Of a DNA stretch of 64,000 nucleotides, positions 23,656 to 33,171 are shown piece after piece. The translations under genes were made by a program, and so were the position numbers. A model generated the notes under the pieces. That model was not told the DNA's origin, did not search any database, and saw only the letters and a list, made by a program, of their open reading frames with translations. The stretch's first letter is position 1. Every line of letters starts with the position of its first letter. Source of the DNA: Ruminococcus sp. (GTDB lineage: Bacteria > Bacillota > Clostridia > Oscillospirales > Ruminococcaceae); contig NZ_JAILMR010000018.1 of NCBI RefSeq assembly GCF_024692365.1, positions 58,764-122,763 on the forward strand. Direction: 5' to 3'.

Positions 23656-26508
23656 ATGAAGTTAAGAAACAGGCTGCTGGCAGCAGCAGCAAGTGCGTCT
23701 GTTGTTCTGAGTCAGGCGGCATACTTTGCCCCGGCTGTCCATGCGGCTGACGAACTCAAAGACGCTATTGCAAATTCTTCAGGCGTCAAGTACGACTTCG
23801 CAAGAGCATTGCAGTATTCTATGTATTTCTACGATGCAAATATGTGCGGAGATGACGTTGAAGAAAACAGCCGCTTTGAATGGAGAGGAAACTGCCATAC
23901 TTATGATACACAGGTACCTCTTCATCCTATCGAGGACTGGGAGGGTGTAAACCTCACAGAAGCACAGATCAAGAAGTACAAGAGCCTTCTTGACCCCGAC
24001 GGCGACGGCTATGTTGATGTAGCAGGCGGTTACCACGATGCAGGTGACCACGTTAAATTCGGTATGCCCGAGAACTATGCCGCTTCAACAGTTGGCTGGG
24101 GTTATTACGAATTCCGTGATTCCTACATCAAAACAGGTGAGCAGGAGCACATCGAGACCATACTACGTCATTTCAATGACTACCTTATGAAGTGTACTTT
24201 CCTTGACAAGAATGGTAATGTTGTTCTTCACTGCTATCAGGTAGGCGATGGTGATCTGGATCATCAGTTCTGGAACTCACCTGAAATGGACGAAATGGCA
24301 AGATCTGCATTCTTCCTGACACCTGAGAAGCCCCAGACTGATTACGCTGCTTCCGCAGCTGCTTCACTGGCGATAAACTACCTGAACTTCAAAGATACCG
24401 ACAAGACATACGCTCAGAAGAGCCTGAAGTATGCAAAGGCACTTTTCAAGTTCGCTATGGATAATCCCAAGGAACTTTCCGATAACGGAGACGGTCCTAA
24501 GGGGTATTATCAGTCAAGCAAGTGGCAGGACGACTACTGCTGGGCTGCTGCTTGGCTTTACAAAATAACAGGCGACCATATGTATCTTGAGGAGATCTAT
24601 CCTTATTATGACTACTATGCAGCTCCCTGCTACGTTCACTGCTGGAATGACGTTTGGGGCGGAGTTCAGTGTATACTCGGTGAAATAAGCAGAGAAACAC
24701 CTTACAATAAGGGCGAATACGTTTACCCTGACTTCATAGATGAATTCAAAAAAGCTGCAAACAAGAGCCCCTATGAGCAGATGAACTGCTGGGAGTCTAT
24801 TGAAAAGGCTTTGAATACCTACATGACAGGCGGCATAGGTGAGATAACACCTCAGGGCTACTGGTGGCTGAATACATGGGGCAGTGCGCGTTACAATACT
24901 GCTGCTCAGCTGGAAGCTCTTGTGTACACCAAGTACAACGGTGATAAGCCCAATAAGTACAGCGACTGGGCTAAGAGCCAGATGGAATACATCATGGGCA
25001 ACAACGATATCACTTACCTTGAGCGCATAGCTGAGAACGAGGAAGCTGAAAAGAACGGTGAACCTGCACCCTGGAGCGAAGATGAACTCCACGGCAGCAG
25101 ATGTTTCATCGTAGGCTTCAATGAGAATTCTGTTGAGTATCCTCACCACAGAGCAAGCTCAGGTCTTACAAAGTGCGAAGATCCCGATCCACAGAGATAT
25201 GTACTCTTCGGCGCACTTGCAGGTGGTCCCGACAATCAGGATCGTCACAATGATATCACCAAGGACTGGATCTACAACGAAGTTACTATCGACTACAACG
25301 CAGCTTTCGTAGGTGCAAGTGCAGGTCTTTATAAATACTACGGAACCTCTAAAATGGCTCCTACAAAAGACTTCCCTCCAAAGCCTACATTCTCAGGCTC
25401 AAACGGCGGTTCAACCAGCAATGAGTGTTGGGTAACTGCCTGCGGTATTGATGACCTTCATTCTGATGGAGCCGGCGTTACAAAGGTATCCCTTTATGTA
25501 ATGACTGCCTCTACAAAGAAAGTTGAAGACCTTTCTGTACGTTACTACTTCAGCACCAAGGGCATGAAAGATCCTAACAATATCAAGGTCAATGAGCTTT
25601 ACGATCAGGCTGCAACAGAAGCAGCTCCTGCAAACGGAAAGATAAGCGGTCCCTACAAGTATGACAAGATGAAAGATATGTACTATGCCGAGATCAAGTG
25701 GGACGATTACAATATCGCAAACTCCGGCAAGAAGTATCAGTTCACTGTTGGTCTTTACTACGGCGACACATGGGATCCTACCGATGATCCCAGCTACAAG
25801 GATCTGAAGATCTACAAGGAAGATGACGCATTCTTCGCAACAGGCACAGAAGTCAAGACAGAGAACATCTGCGTATACAGCGGAGATAAGCTTGTCGGCG
25901 GTATCGAGCCCGACGGTACAAAGCCTGTATTTGATGAGCCTGATGTTGCTGCCGAGCCTACCGTTACCTGCAAATCCACCACTACTTCCACAGCTTCCAT
26001 CAGCTGGAACAGTGTTGACGGTGTATCCAAGTACGGCGTATTCGGTTATACCAATGGCAAGTGGTCCAAGATTGCCGAAACAACAGGCACTTCCTACAAC
26101 TTCAGCGGTCTGAAAGCAGGCACAAGCTACAAGGTAGCTGTTCTTGCAAATAAGAGCGGAAGCTACAGCGGAGATTTCTCAAAGGCTATAACCTTTAAAA
26201 CAAAGACAGAGAACACTTCTACCGGAAATGATCCTATGAAGATCAAGGTAGAATACAACGAGCAGTATCACCAGATCAGATTCAGCTGGACATCTGTAAA
26301 GGGTGCTACCAACTACGGCATCGCAGTTTATCTGGCTGGTAAGTGGAGAGTTCAGACAGCCAAGATACCTGCATCTACTCTCAGCTACATTACCCCCAAG
26401 AACCTGACACCCGGAATGACCTATAGAGTTGCGATCGCAGCTAAGGTCAACGGTGAATGGACATCGAATGAGGCTATCAAGAACGCTGTAAGAGTTACTG
26501 TAAAGTAA
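23656..26508 (+). CDS. Secreted GH9 cellulase: GH9 - CBM3c-like - FN3 - CBM37
   Basis: This 950-residue enzyme has a signal peptide (about 1-31), then a GH9 (alpha/alpha)6 barrel (about 42-565). The catalytic bases are in GGYHDAGDH (Asp128, Asp131), the active-site histidine is in EYPHHRASSG (His497/498), and the acid is Glu542 in NEVTIDYNAAF. A CBM3c-like module (about 575-725) follows, as in processive endoglucanases of the GH9-CBM3c theme. Next come a fibronectin-like module (about 766-850) and a C-terminal module (about 861-950, QYHQIRFSW and NYGIAVYLAGKWRV) matching the R. albus CBM37 type. GH9 inverts and cuts beta-1,4-glucan. There is no dockerin; CBM37 would hold it on the substrate or cell. 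A strong AAGGAGGAG precedes the ATG. It resembles R. albus Cel9B in kind; identity is not claimed. Confidence 0.94.
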   Translation: MKLRNRLLAAAASASVVLSQAAYFAPAVHAADELKDAIANSSGVKYDFARALQYSMYFYDANMCGDDVEENSRFEWRGNCHTYDTQVPLHPIEDWEGVNLTEAQIKKYKSLLDPDGDGYVDVAGGYHDAGDHVKFGMPENYAASTVGWGYYEFRDSYIKTGEQEHIETILRHFNDYLMKCTFLDKNGNVVLHCYQVGDGDLDHQFWNSPEMDEMARSAFFLTPEKPQTDYAASAAASLAINYLNFKDTDKTYAQKSLKYAKALFKFAMDNPKELSDNGDGPKGYYQSSKWQDDYCWAAAWLYKITGDHMYLEEIYPYYDYYAAPCYVHCWNDVWGGVQCILGEISRETPYNKGEYVYPDFIDEFKKAANKSPYEQMNCWESIEKALNTYMTGGIGEITPQGYWWLNTWGSARYNTAAQLEALVYTKYNGDKPNKYSDWAKSQMEYIMGNNDITYLERIAENEEAEKNGEPAPWSEDELHGSRCFIVGFNENSVEYPHHRASSGLTKCEDPDPQRYVLFGALAGGPDNQDRHNDITKDWIYNEVTIDYNAAFVGASAGLYKYYGTSKMAPTKDFPPKPTFSGSNGGSTSNECWVTACGIDDLHSDGAGVTKVSLYVMTASTKKVEDLSVRYYFSTKGMKDPNNIKVNELYDQAATEAAPANGKISGPYKYDKMKDMYYAEIKWDDYNIANSGKKYQFTVGLYYGDTWDPTDDPSYKDLKIYKEDDAFFATGTEVKTENICVYSGDKLVGGIEPDGTKPVFDEPDVAAEPTVTCKSTTTSTASISWNSVDGVSKYGVFGYTNGKWSKIAETTGTSYNFSGLKAGTSYKVAVLANKSGSYSGDFSKAITFKTKTENTSTGNDPMKIKVEYNEQYHQIRFSWTSVKGATNYGIAVYLAGKWRVQTAKIPASTLSYITPKNLTPGMTYRVAIAAKVNGEWTSNEAIKNAVRVTVK

Positions 26509-26522
26509 ATAGAATAATCATT

Positions 26523-26554
26523 AATGGCAGTTTCTTCGGGAGCTGCCATTTTTG
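26523..26554 (+). terminator. Rho-independent terminator after the GH9 gene
   Basis: The stem AATGGCAG / CTGCCATT (26523-26530 and 26543-26550) is followed by TTTTT. Confidence 0.85.
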
Positions 26555-26805
26555 CGGCAAAAACCTTATACTAAATTAGTGGTTGAATCACTGATTACTT
26601 TCCCCATAAACAGATTGATTATAATTGTTTATTAATCAGACAATTCGTCTAAAGATAGCAACACAAAATTTAACTATTCGTTATGATTTCTATTAAGATA
26701 CATATTTACAAATCCTCTATTATATGTTATTATAATTATATAAATATAACAAAATTATCATTAACTACATTCGCAATTAATTACATTTACAATAGAGGTG
26801 ATATT

Positions 26806-27879
26806 ATGAGAAGTCGAACTATTGAGTTTTTAGGTCATGCAGTTGGCAGTGCGGTAGGAAATGTTGTTGGTTCAGCTATTTCCTCTGGAAGAAATGCTGC
26901 TAATAATACAAATAACAGTCACAATACCACAAATACGACTATAATCAATAATTATAATATTTCTTCGGTGCCTGAAAATGATATGCGTTTTCAAAATGCA
27001 AATCCAGTCGAGATAGACCTCAAATGTCCCAATTGTATGGGAGAAAGAAATATTGATACTGCAAATATGCTTCTTATATGTCCGTATTGTGATCATCGTC
27101 AAGTTATACCACCTGACCAAATCGAAGCTTATCGTAGGCTGAATAACCAAGGTCAGACAGGAATGAATAATCAATTCAATACTAATAGCAACGATTATTA
27201 CAATAATCAGAATATCAATGGAAATTATTACTCATCAAATAATATTCCTTCGCAAAACATGCAAGGAAATTATTCAAATAATCCCCCACAACAAAACTGG
27301 CAGCCCGTCAACAGCACTTATAACAATGTTCAGCAACCTGCTGCTATGGGTGTTCCACAAGGAACGTATTCCGCTCCTTATGTACCTCAACCTAAAAAGC
27401 GTACATGGCTATGGGTTTTAGGGTGGATATTTATTTTCCCTGTACCGCTCACTATACTTATGTTAAGAAATCGTATTATACCTGTTGGTGTAAGATATGT
27501 AATAATTGCAGTTGCTTGGATCGTTTACGGATCGTTAGCATTATCTGGTAATAAAAACAAAAACAACTCAGTACAAAACGAGATAAGTCCACCTGCCTCA
27601 GCATCCTCTTTAGAAGGCGAAAACTATGAAGATGTAGAAAAGAGATTTAAAAGTTCAGGATTTAATAACATTACATTTAAACCTATGGGAGATCTTGTTA
27701 CTGGCTGGATAAATGAAGAAGGCGAAGTTGCAAAGGTATCAATAAACGGAGTAACTAATTTTTCCAACTATGATAAATTCCCGCTTTATGCTGAAGTTGT
27801 CATCTCATACCACTCATATTCAGCAGAAGATAAAAATGAAATAGAAACTAGTGTTTCCGAAGAAGAAAAAGCAAGTTGA
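26806..27879 (+). CDS. Zinc-ribbon, Asn-rich membrane protein of unknown function
   Basis: The 357-residue product has four parts. An N-terminal Gly/Ala-rich segment (GHAVGSAVGNVVGSAISSG) leads to an Asn/Thr-rich stretch. A zinc ribbon follows (CPNC ... CPYC, about 75-97), then a long Asn/Gln/Tyr-rich disordered linker (about 115-205). Two transmembrane helices come next (WLWVLGWIFIFPVPLTILML and VRYVIIAVAWIVYGSLAL), and last a C-terminal domain beginning YEDVEKRFKSSGFNNITF that looks like a PASTA-type fold. The start at 26806 follows GAGGTG. The gene is clearly more AT-rich than its neighbours and may have been acquired. It interrupts the hydrolase block. No catalytic motif is seen. Zinc-ribbon plus PASTA-like membrane proteins occur in gut Firmicutes without known roles. 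Confidence 0.75.
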   Translation: MRSRTIEFLGHAVGSAVGNVVGSAISSGRNAANNTNNSHNTTNTTIINNYNISSVPENDMRFQNANPVEIDLKCPNCMGERNIDTANMLLICPYCDHRQVIPPDQIEAYRRLNNQGQTGMNNQFNTNSNDYYNNQNINGNYYSSNNIPSQNMQGNYSNNPPQQNWQPVNSTYNNVQQPAAMGVPQGTYSAPYVPQPKKRTWLWVLGWIFIFPVPLTILMLRNRIIPVGVRYVIIAVAWIVYGSLALSGNKNKNNSVQNEISPPASASSLEGENYEDVEKRFKSSGFNNITFKPMGDLVTGWINEEGEVAKVSINGVTNFSNYDKFPLYAEVVISYHSYSAEDKNEIETSVSEEEKAS

Positions 27880-27903
27880 TAACCCATAAAGAATTATAAT
27901 GAC

Positions 27904-27942
27904 AAAAGGCAGTGTGATCCATGTGGTCACACAGCCTTTTTT
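27904..27942 (+). terminator. Rho-independent terminator after the zinc-ribbon gene
   Basis: The stem AAAGGC-A-GTGTGA with TCACAC-A-GCCTTT has a 9-base loop and ends in a T run. Confidence 0.88.
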
Positions 27943-28023
27943 GACAATTATTAAATTACCGCCTTGACTTTTTACAAAAAATATGATAAATTATTAATAG
28001 AAAATAACAAAGGAGGGTCAGCC

Positions 28024-29358
28024 ATGAAAAAAATCATAACAGCTATCCTAATTACTGCTGCACTTTTGCAAGCTTTACCTGTCTATGCGGATACAGAAAT
28101 CAAAAAAGGCGATGTCAATTTTGACGGAAAAATTAATATCACCGATATTACCCGAACCGCAGCACATATCAAAGGTAAGAGAATTCTCAGTTCAAACGCC
28201 GCAAAAGCCGCCGATGTGAATTCTGACGATGTCGTAAATATCACGGATATAACAATGATCGCCGCACACATCAAAGGCAAACATATAATTGGCAGTCAGG
28301 ATACTCAGCCTGTCTATGAAACTAAAGCCGAAGAAAAACTTGCGCAAATGACCCTACATCAGAAAGTCTGCCAGATGTTCATAACAACGCCTGAAGGTCT
28401 GACAGGACAGAAGAAGATAACTACTGCTGACTCAACGATGGATAAAGCTCTAAAAAAATATCCCATCGGAGGTTTCATTCTATTCGACTACAACCTCACT
28501 TCTGTCTCACAGACAAAATCACTGATCTCAAACAGCCAGAAATATAACAAAAAGCATTCGGATATCCCGCTTTTCATAGCAGTTGATGAAGAAGGCGGAA
28601 CCGTCGCGAGATGTGCAAAAAAACTGGGGACTACGCCATTCCAGAGTATGTACGCATATAAAGACATGGGCACTAATACCGCATATAATAATGCCTGGAC
28701 TATAGCAAATGATATCTCAAAGCTTGGTTTCAATCTGGATTTTGCTCCTGTTGCCGATACATGGTCTAATCCGAATAATACAGTCATAGGTCGGCGTGCT
28801 TACAGCGACAATTTCAATCAGACGGCAAAGCTTATTTCTTCGGCTGTTAAAGGATTCAATGACGGCGGTGTCACCTGTACGCTGAAACATTTTCCGGGTC
28901 ACGGCGATACTGCGACCGATTCTCATGTTGGCATGGCGTGTTCCTACAAAACTATTGATCAGCTTGAAAAACAGGAGTACGCAGCTTTCAAAAGCGGCAT
29001 AAAAGCTGGAGCTGACATGGTGATGGTTGGACATATAACAATGTCAAATATAGATGGCTTACCCGCTACGATTTCACCTAAGATGGTTAACGGTGAACTT
29101 CGCAAAAAGCTTGGATTCAAAGGCGTGATAATCACTGATGGTCTTGGCATGGGAGCTGTGGCAAATTATTACAGCAGTTCAGATCTAGCAGTAAAATGCG
29201 TACAGGCGGGAGATGACATATTGTTGATACCCGCAGATTTGAAAGCAGCGGTTAATGGTATCGAAGACGCCGTTGCAAAGGGTACTATCACCGAGGAACG
29301 GATCAATGAAAGCGTGCTGAGAATTCTTTCGCTGAAAGAAAAAAGAGGACTTTTGTAA
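28024..29358 (+). CDS. Secreted dockerin - GH3 (NagZ-like) glycosidase
   Basis: The 444-residue protein has a signal peptide (about 1-22). A type I dockerin sits at its N-terminus (29-87), with two calcium loops (DVNFDGKINITD at 30-41 and DVNSDDVVNITD at 64-75) each followed by AAHIKGK. A GH3 barrel of the beta-N-acetylhexosaminidase (NagZ) type follows (about 103-440): LKHFPGHGDT at 287-296, the Asp-His dyad in DSH (Asp299, His301), and the nucleophile Asp372 in IITDGLGMG. NagZ-type enzymes release N-acetylglucosamine from peptidoglycan fragments or chitin-like sugars and are usually cytosolic or lipid-anchored. A dockerin-bearing secreted version is unusual. The start at 28024 follows AGGAGG. 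Confidence 0.92.
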   Translation: MKKIITAILITAALLQALPVYADTEIKKGDVNFDGKINITDITRTAAHIKGKRILSSNAAKAADVNSDDVVNITDITMIAAHIKGKHIIGSQDTQPVYETKAEEKLAQMTLHQKVCQMFITTPEGLTGQKKITTADSTMDKALKKYPIGGFILFDYNLTSVSQTKSLISNSQKYNKKHSDIPLFIAVDEEGGTVARCAKKLGTTPFQSMYAYKDMGTNTAYNNAWTIANDISKLGFNLDFAPVADTWSNPNNTVIGRRAYSDNFNQTAKLISSAVKGFNDGGVTCTLKHFPGHGDTATDSHVGMACSYKTIDQLEKQEYAAFKSGIKAGADMVMVGHITMSNIDGLPATISPKMVNGELRKKLGFKGVIITDGLGMGAVANYYSSSDLAVKCVQAGDDILLIPADLKAAVNGIEDAVAKGTITEERINESVLRILSLKEKRGLL

Positions 29359-29420
29359 TAGTACACTATACAATCATAATCATTTCTAAATTGATTGTTT
29401 GAACAGCTATTAAATTAAAC

Positions 29421-29462
29421 AAAGAGCTCAGAGACCATTTAAGATCTCTGAGCTCTGTTTTT
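29421..29462. terminator. Bidirectional terminator between the GH3 and pectinase genes
   Basis: A perfect 12-bp stem (AGAGCTCAGAGA / TCTCTGAGCTCT) with a 10-base loop is followed by GTTTTTA on the plus strand and TTGTTT on the minus strand. Confidence 0.85.
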
Positions 29463-29496
29463 AGTAGACTGAACCAGTCAAGAAATTACTAGGAGA

Positions 29497-32400
29497 TTAC
29501 TGTACCGTAACTATTACAGCATTCTTTATAGCCGCATTAACATTCCAATCGCCGTTAACCTTTGCAGCAATTGCTACCTTGTAGGTCAAGCCGGGAGTAA
29601 GGTTCTTGGGAGTGGTGTAATATGTAGCAGATGCGGGAAGAGCCGAAGTCTGAACTCTCCACTTGCCTGCGAGGTAAACTGCGATGCCGTAGTTTGTTGC
29701 TCCGCTGACAGGCTTCCATGAGAATCTTATCTGGTGGTACTGCTGATTATACAGAACGGTTATGTTTGTGACAGTATTTGAAACATCAGGCTGCTGTGAA
29801 TTCTGTCTTGGAACAGCCATAACGATATAGTTGATGGAGTAGCCCTCACCGCCGTTTGTGCCGAGAGTTACCTTTGTGCCAGAATTAACATCTTTCTTAT
29901 AAAGCGCAAGTTCAACATCATTTGAAGAGTAGAGAGATGTGCCGACAGCAGTCCATGAGTTAAGCCAGCTGAGCTGATTGTTTACTCTTGTATCAACTGC
30001 AACGTAGAGTGTCATATCTGCACCTGCAGTGAATGTTGCGAGATCGGATGTGTACATCTTGGAATCGCAGGCAGTACGGATAGTTTCAGCATTTACGAGA
30101 TAGCTTGGAACGTTTGATACTGTGAAATCACGGTCGCCGAAGATCTGTGAGCCGTTGTTCATATCGTAGCGGATAGACCAGTCAGATGCATTTTCAGTAT
30201 CGTTTACCACGAGATTTCTGATGTACTTTCCGTTCAGAGGCTCGGGAGCATTTTCGGTAACAAGAACGATATAGTTAACACAGCCTGTTGAACCGCCATT
30301 TGTTCCGAGTGTTATCTGGCTGCCCTTAGAATATGTCTTCTTGAAGATCTCCAATGTAAGATCGTTGGAGGTGTAGATGGAATCGCCTGTCTTTGTCCAG
30401 CTTGAAAGCCATGAGGGCAGACCGTTGCTTGTAACACGGCTGTCAACTGCTGTATAAACAGTAATGTCAGAACCTGCAGTGAATGTACCAAGGTCAGATG
30501 TTACAGTCTTGGAATCGCAGGCAGTTTTTATAGCTTCTGCGCCCACCAGATAAGAAGGTACACCGGTGGCTGTGAAATCACGGTCGCCAAAGAGTAAAGA
30601 GCCGTAACCGAAGCTGTTGTTTATTGCCCAGTCAGCAGCGTTTTCGTAATCGCTCACTGTCAAATCCTTTACCAGTTTGCTGCTTATCGGATCAACTGTA
30701 ACGACAGCACCAGAATAGTTTAAATAATATGGAGTCCAGCCGCTGAGGTATGAATATACATCAAGTCCGCTTGCGGAGTATCTTACAGTACCTGAAACAC
30801 GACCGGAAGTATTTACGCCATAGCCGTTAGCTGTGGTGTTGTATTCCTTGAATTTCGCATTTTGTGGCTGGTTGCCGCTCATGCTTGTCCAGCCTGCGGA
30901 GGTTATCATGCTTTCGGAAGAAAGCTTTGTATTAACAAAGGCAACATCTGCATCAGCGCCCCAGGGTCTGCCGAAATATCCCGAGCCGACTTTCATGCCG
31001 CTTGTGCCGTATACGTTACAGTCGGAGAACAGGTACTTGCCATCGCTCTTTGCAGCTGTGATATAGCCGCCGACAGCCCTGTCGGTATAGCCTGTCCATA
31101 CCAGGTCACAAGCGTGGAAGATGCAGGTGCCCTGACCGAAGATATAGTCGGTATTGCCTTCAATGCGGCAGTTGCGGAAGTATTCGTGTGCGCCTCTTGT
31201 GAACAGAGTATCCTGGCTGCCAAGGAATTTACAATTATAGAATTCGCTGTAATCGCCCTCGATAGCTATCGCAGCTGCACGCTCAGTAGCTGTCTTGCTC
31301 TTTACATCTGCGCCCTTGTAGCGCTGGAATGTAATGGATTCGCTGCCCGATACCTGAACACCATCTGCGATCTCTTCATCGGTCACATAGCGGTTGAAAG
31401 AGTTCTCAAAGGTGATATTTTCAGCGCGGAAGTGTGAAGCACTTGTGTGGAGTGCAACAGCGCTTCCCCAACGGGTAGCTTCGCCCTTTGAGGACTTGCT
31501 TTTTGCATTTGATGAATTGTAGTATCCATCGCTGCCCATGCTGTAATACTTATAGCCTATGCCATAGTACCATGTTATCTTAACTTCCTTTGAGGGATCG
31601 TCATTGACGAAACTGATATAGGGTGTGTTTACACGAACCTGCTCGCGGTATGTGCCGGGAGCGATATGTATGCTTACACGGGTCTGCTCGGATGAAGGAT
31701 TTTTTGAAGCAGCTGCGTTTACTGCTGCCTGTATGGTATTATAATTGTTTGACTTGTTGCTGTAGCCGACATAAAGATGTGTACCCTGTGTCTGTGTAGA
31801 AGAACTCGAGGGTTCAGGCAGAGTACCCAGCTTGATGTTGTTTGCGCACCAGGTGCCGTACCATGAATAGCCTGTTCTGCGCTCCTGGCTTATCTGTGTA
31901 ACATCGGAATACGCTTTGCCGTCACGGTCGGCGAAGAGGGGCTTGCAGTACTGGAGATCGTAGAATCTTGCCCAGATAGTCGAGCCGCTGGAGTATGTGA
32001 CAACTTTGTCAGTTTTATCCGAGTTCCAGCCCCATGTCCTGTTCTCAATCTTTACAGAATCGAACCACTTGACAGCGGCATTTATGCTGCGGATAACATC
32101 TGCGGACTTCTTAGAATCGGGAAGCGAACGCAGGAAATCAACTATGCCCGCACTCTCGGAAGTACATACCGATGGCAGCTCATAAGCTCTTGCTGCAGCG
32201 GGAGCAAGTGTATATTCATCGTGCTGCTGACCCCATGCAGTCAGTGTGCCATTGACCTTTATCTGTGTTTTAAGGATACAGCTTATACCCTTATTTACAG
32301 CACTTTCAGCCTTGCTCTGATAGCTGCTGTCAACCCATGAGAAAGCTCCCGACTTCTGGGAAACTTCAAGCATGATCTTCAGTACCTGTACCATTGCACT

Positions 32401-32871
32401 GTCGTTGTAGGTAATGTGAGCATGGTAAGTACCTGCATCATTGAATACCTGAGGCCAGCCGCCGTTGGAATACTGACCGTTGATAAGCAGGTCAAGACCT
32501 TTCAGGCAGGCGGTCTTGTACTTTGTTGTACCTGTTGCGTTGTATACGCTCGCGAGGAAGCGAATCTGTCCCCATGTAGCGTTGTTATCGATAGTAGACT
32601 TGTTCCATGAACCTGTGGTAGCAGTCTTCATATCCTTTCTCCAGCCGCCGTCGGAGAGCTGATATGCTATCATTTCATCTGCAAGGGAAGTAGCTTCCGA
32701 ACTGCTCCACCATGATGAACTCTTTTTTGAGTAAGCGCTCCAGCTGAAATCATTATCACCTGCATAAGCAACGATACCGCTTTGTGTCTGCGGGATAAGG
32801 GGTGCAGCTGTTGACATTACCATTCCTGCAGCGAGCAGTATGCTGGCTGCTTGTTTTGAAGATCTTTTCAT
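29497..32871 (-). CDS. Secreted pectinase: PL10 pectate lyase - CE8 pectin methylesterase - two X modules - CBM37
   Basis: The 1124-residue enzyme has a signal peptide (about 1-37) and a PL10 pectate lyase domain (about 42-348, with LSDGGWRKD, NGGWPQVF and AWGQQHDEY). A CE8 pectin methylesterase follows (about 363-718), with catalytic Asp554 in GSQDTLF, Asp575 in NTDYIFG, and Arg635 in GRPWG. Two related modules of about 140 residues come next (733-872 and 880-1022, both with FGDRDFT, VPSYLV and TLGTNGG). The C-terminal CBM37-type module (1038-1124) is very close to that of the GH9 enzyme. One protein would de-esterify pectin and then cleave it by beta-elimination. An AAGGAGGA Shine-Dalgarno precedes the ATG. 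The X modules resemble beta-sandwiches attached to other bacterial pectinases; I cannot name a family. Confidence 0.92.
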   Translation of the reverse strand: MKRSSKQAASILLAAGMVMSTAAPLIPQTQSGIVAYAGDNDFSWSAYSKKSSSWWSSSEATSLADEMIAYQLSDGGWRKDMKTATTGSWNKSTIDNNATWGQIRFLASVYNATGTTKYKTACLKGLDLLINGQYSNGGWPQVFNDAGTYHAHITYNDSAMVQVLKIMLEVSQKSGAFSWVDSSYQSKAESAVNKGISCILKTQIKVNGTLTAWGQQHDEYTLAPAAARAYELPSVCTSESAGIVDFLRSLPDSKKSADVIRSINAAVKWFDSVKIENRTWGWNSDKTDKVVTYSSGSTIWARFYDLQYCKPLFADRDGKAYSDVTQISQERRTGYSWYGTWCANNIKLGTLPEPSSSSTQTQGTHLYVGYSNKSNNYNTIQAAVNAAASKNPSSEQTRVSIHIAPGTYREQVRVNTPYISFVNDDPSKEVKITWYYGIGYKYYSMGSDGYYNSSNAKSKSSKGEATRWGSAVALHTSASHFRAENITFENSFNRYVTDEEIADGVQVSGSESITFQRYKGADVKSKTATERAAAIAIEGDYSEFYNCKFLGSQDTLFTRGAHEYFRNCRIEGNTDYIFGQGTCIFHACDLVWTGYTDRAVGGYITAAKSDGKYLFSDCNVYGTSGMKVGSGYFGRPWGADADVAFVNTKLSSESMITSAGWTSMSGNQPQNAKFKEYNTTANGYGVNTSGRVSGTVRYSASGLDVYSYLSGWTPYYLNYSGAVVTVDPISSKLVKDLTVSDYENAADWAINNSFGYGSLLFGDRDFTATGVPSYLVGAEAIKTACDSKTVTSDLGTFTAGSDITVYTAVDSRVTSNGLPSWLSSWTKTGDSIYTSNDLTLEIFKKTYSKGSQITLGTNGGSTGCVNYIVLVTENAPEPLNGKYIRNLVVNDTENASDWSIRYDMNNGSQIFGDRDFTVSNVPSYLVNAETIRTACDSKMYTSDLATFTAGADMTLYVAVDTRVNNQLSWLNSWTAVGTSLYSSNDVELALYKKDVNSGTKVTLGTNGGEGYSINYIVMAVPRQNSQQPDVSNTVTNITVLYNQQYHQIRFSWKPVSGATNYGIAVYLAGKWRVQTSALPASATYYTTPKNLTPGLTYKVAIAAKVNGDWNVNAAIKNAVIVTVQ

Positions 32872-32946
32872 TTCTGGTTCCTCCTTTGATAAACATTAAA
32901 ATTTTATTGTAGTTTCAAATTTTCGTTTTAAATATTAACTAAAAAC

Positions 32947-32975
32947 ATTATACCATTGTTAAATACATTTGTCAA
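32947..32975 (-). promoter_or_regulatory. Promoter of the pectinase gene
   Basis: On the minus strand TTGACA (32975-32970) and TATAAT (32952-32947) match the consensus perfectly with 17 bp between them. Confidence 0.9.
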
Positions 32976-33108
32976 TGGATTTTTGCGACTTTAGCAAAAA
33001 AATTTTTATGTATTACTTTAGTTTCTTATTTTTTGTAACATATAAAATTCGGATAAATCGTTGTTTGCTTGACCGATATCGTTTTCGGTATTTCGCTGTA
33101 GATCGGGG

Positions 33109-33138
33109 TTGACTTTTCTTACAATATTATGATATAAT
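33109..33138 (+). promoter_or_regulatory. Promoter of the two-component genes
   Basis: TTGACT (33109-33114) and TATAAT (33133-33138) are 18 bp apart. Confidence 0.8.
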
Positions 33139-33171
33139 TCATTTTATATTGATAAAAAGGGAGACGGCATT

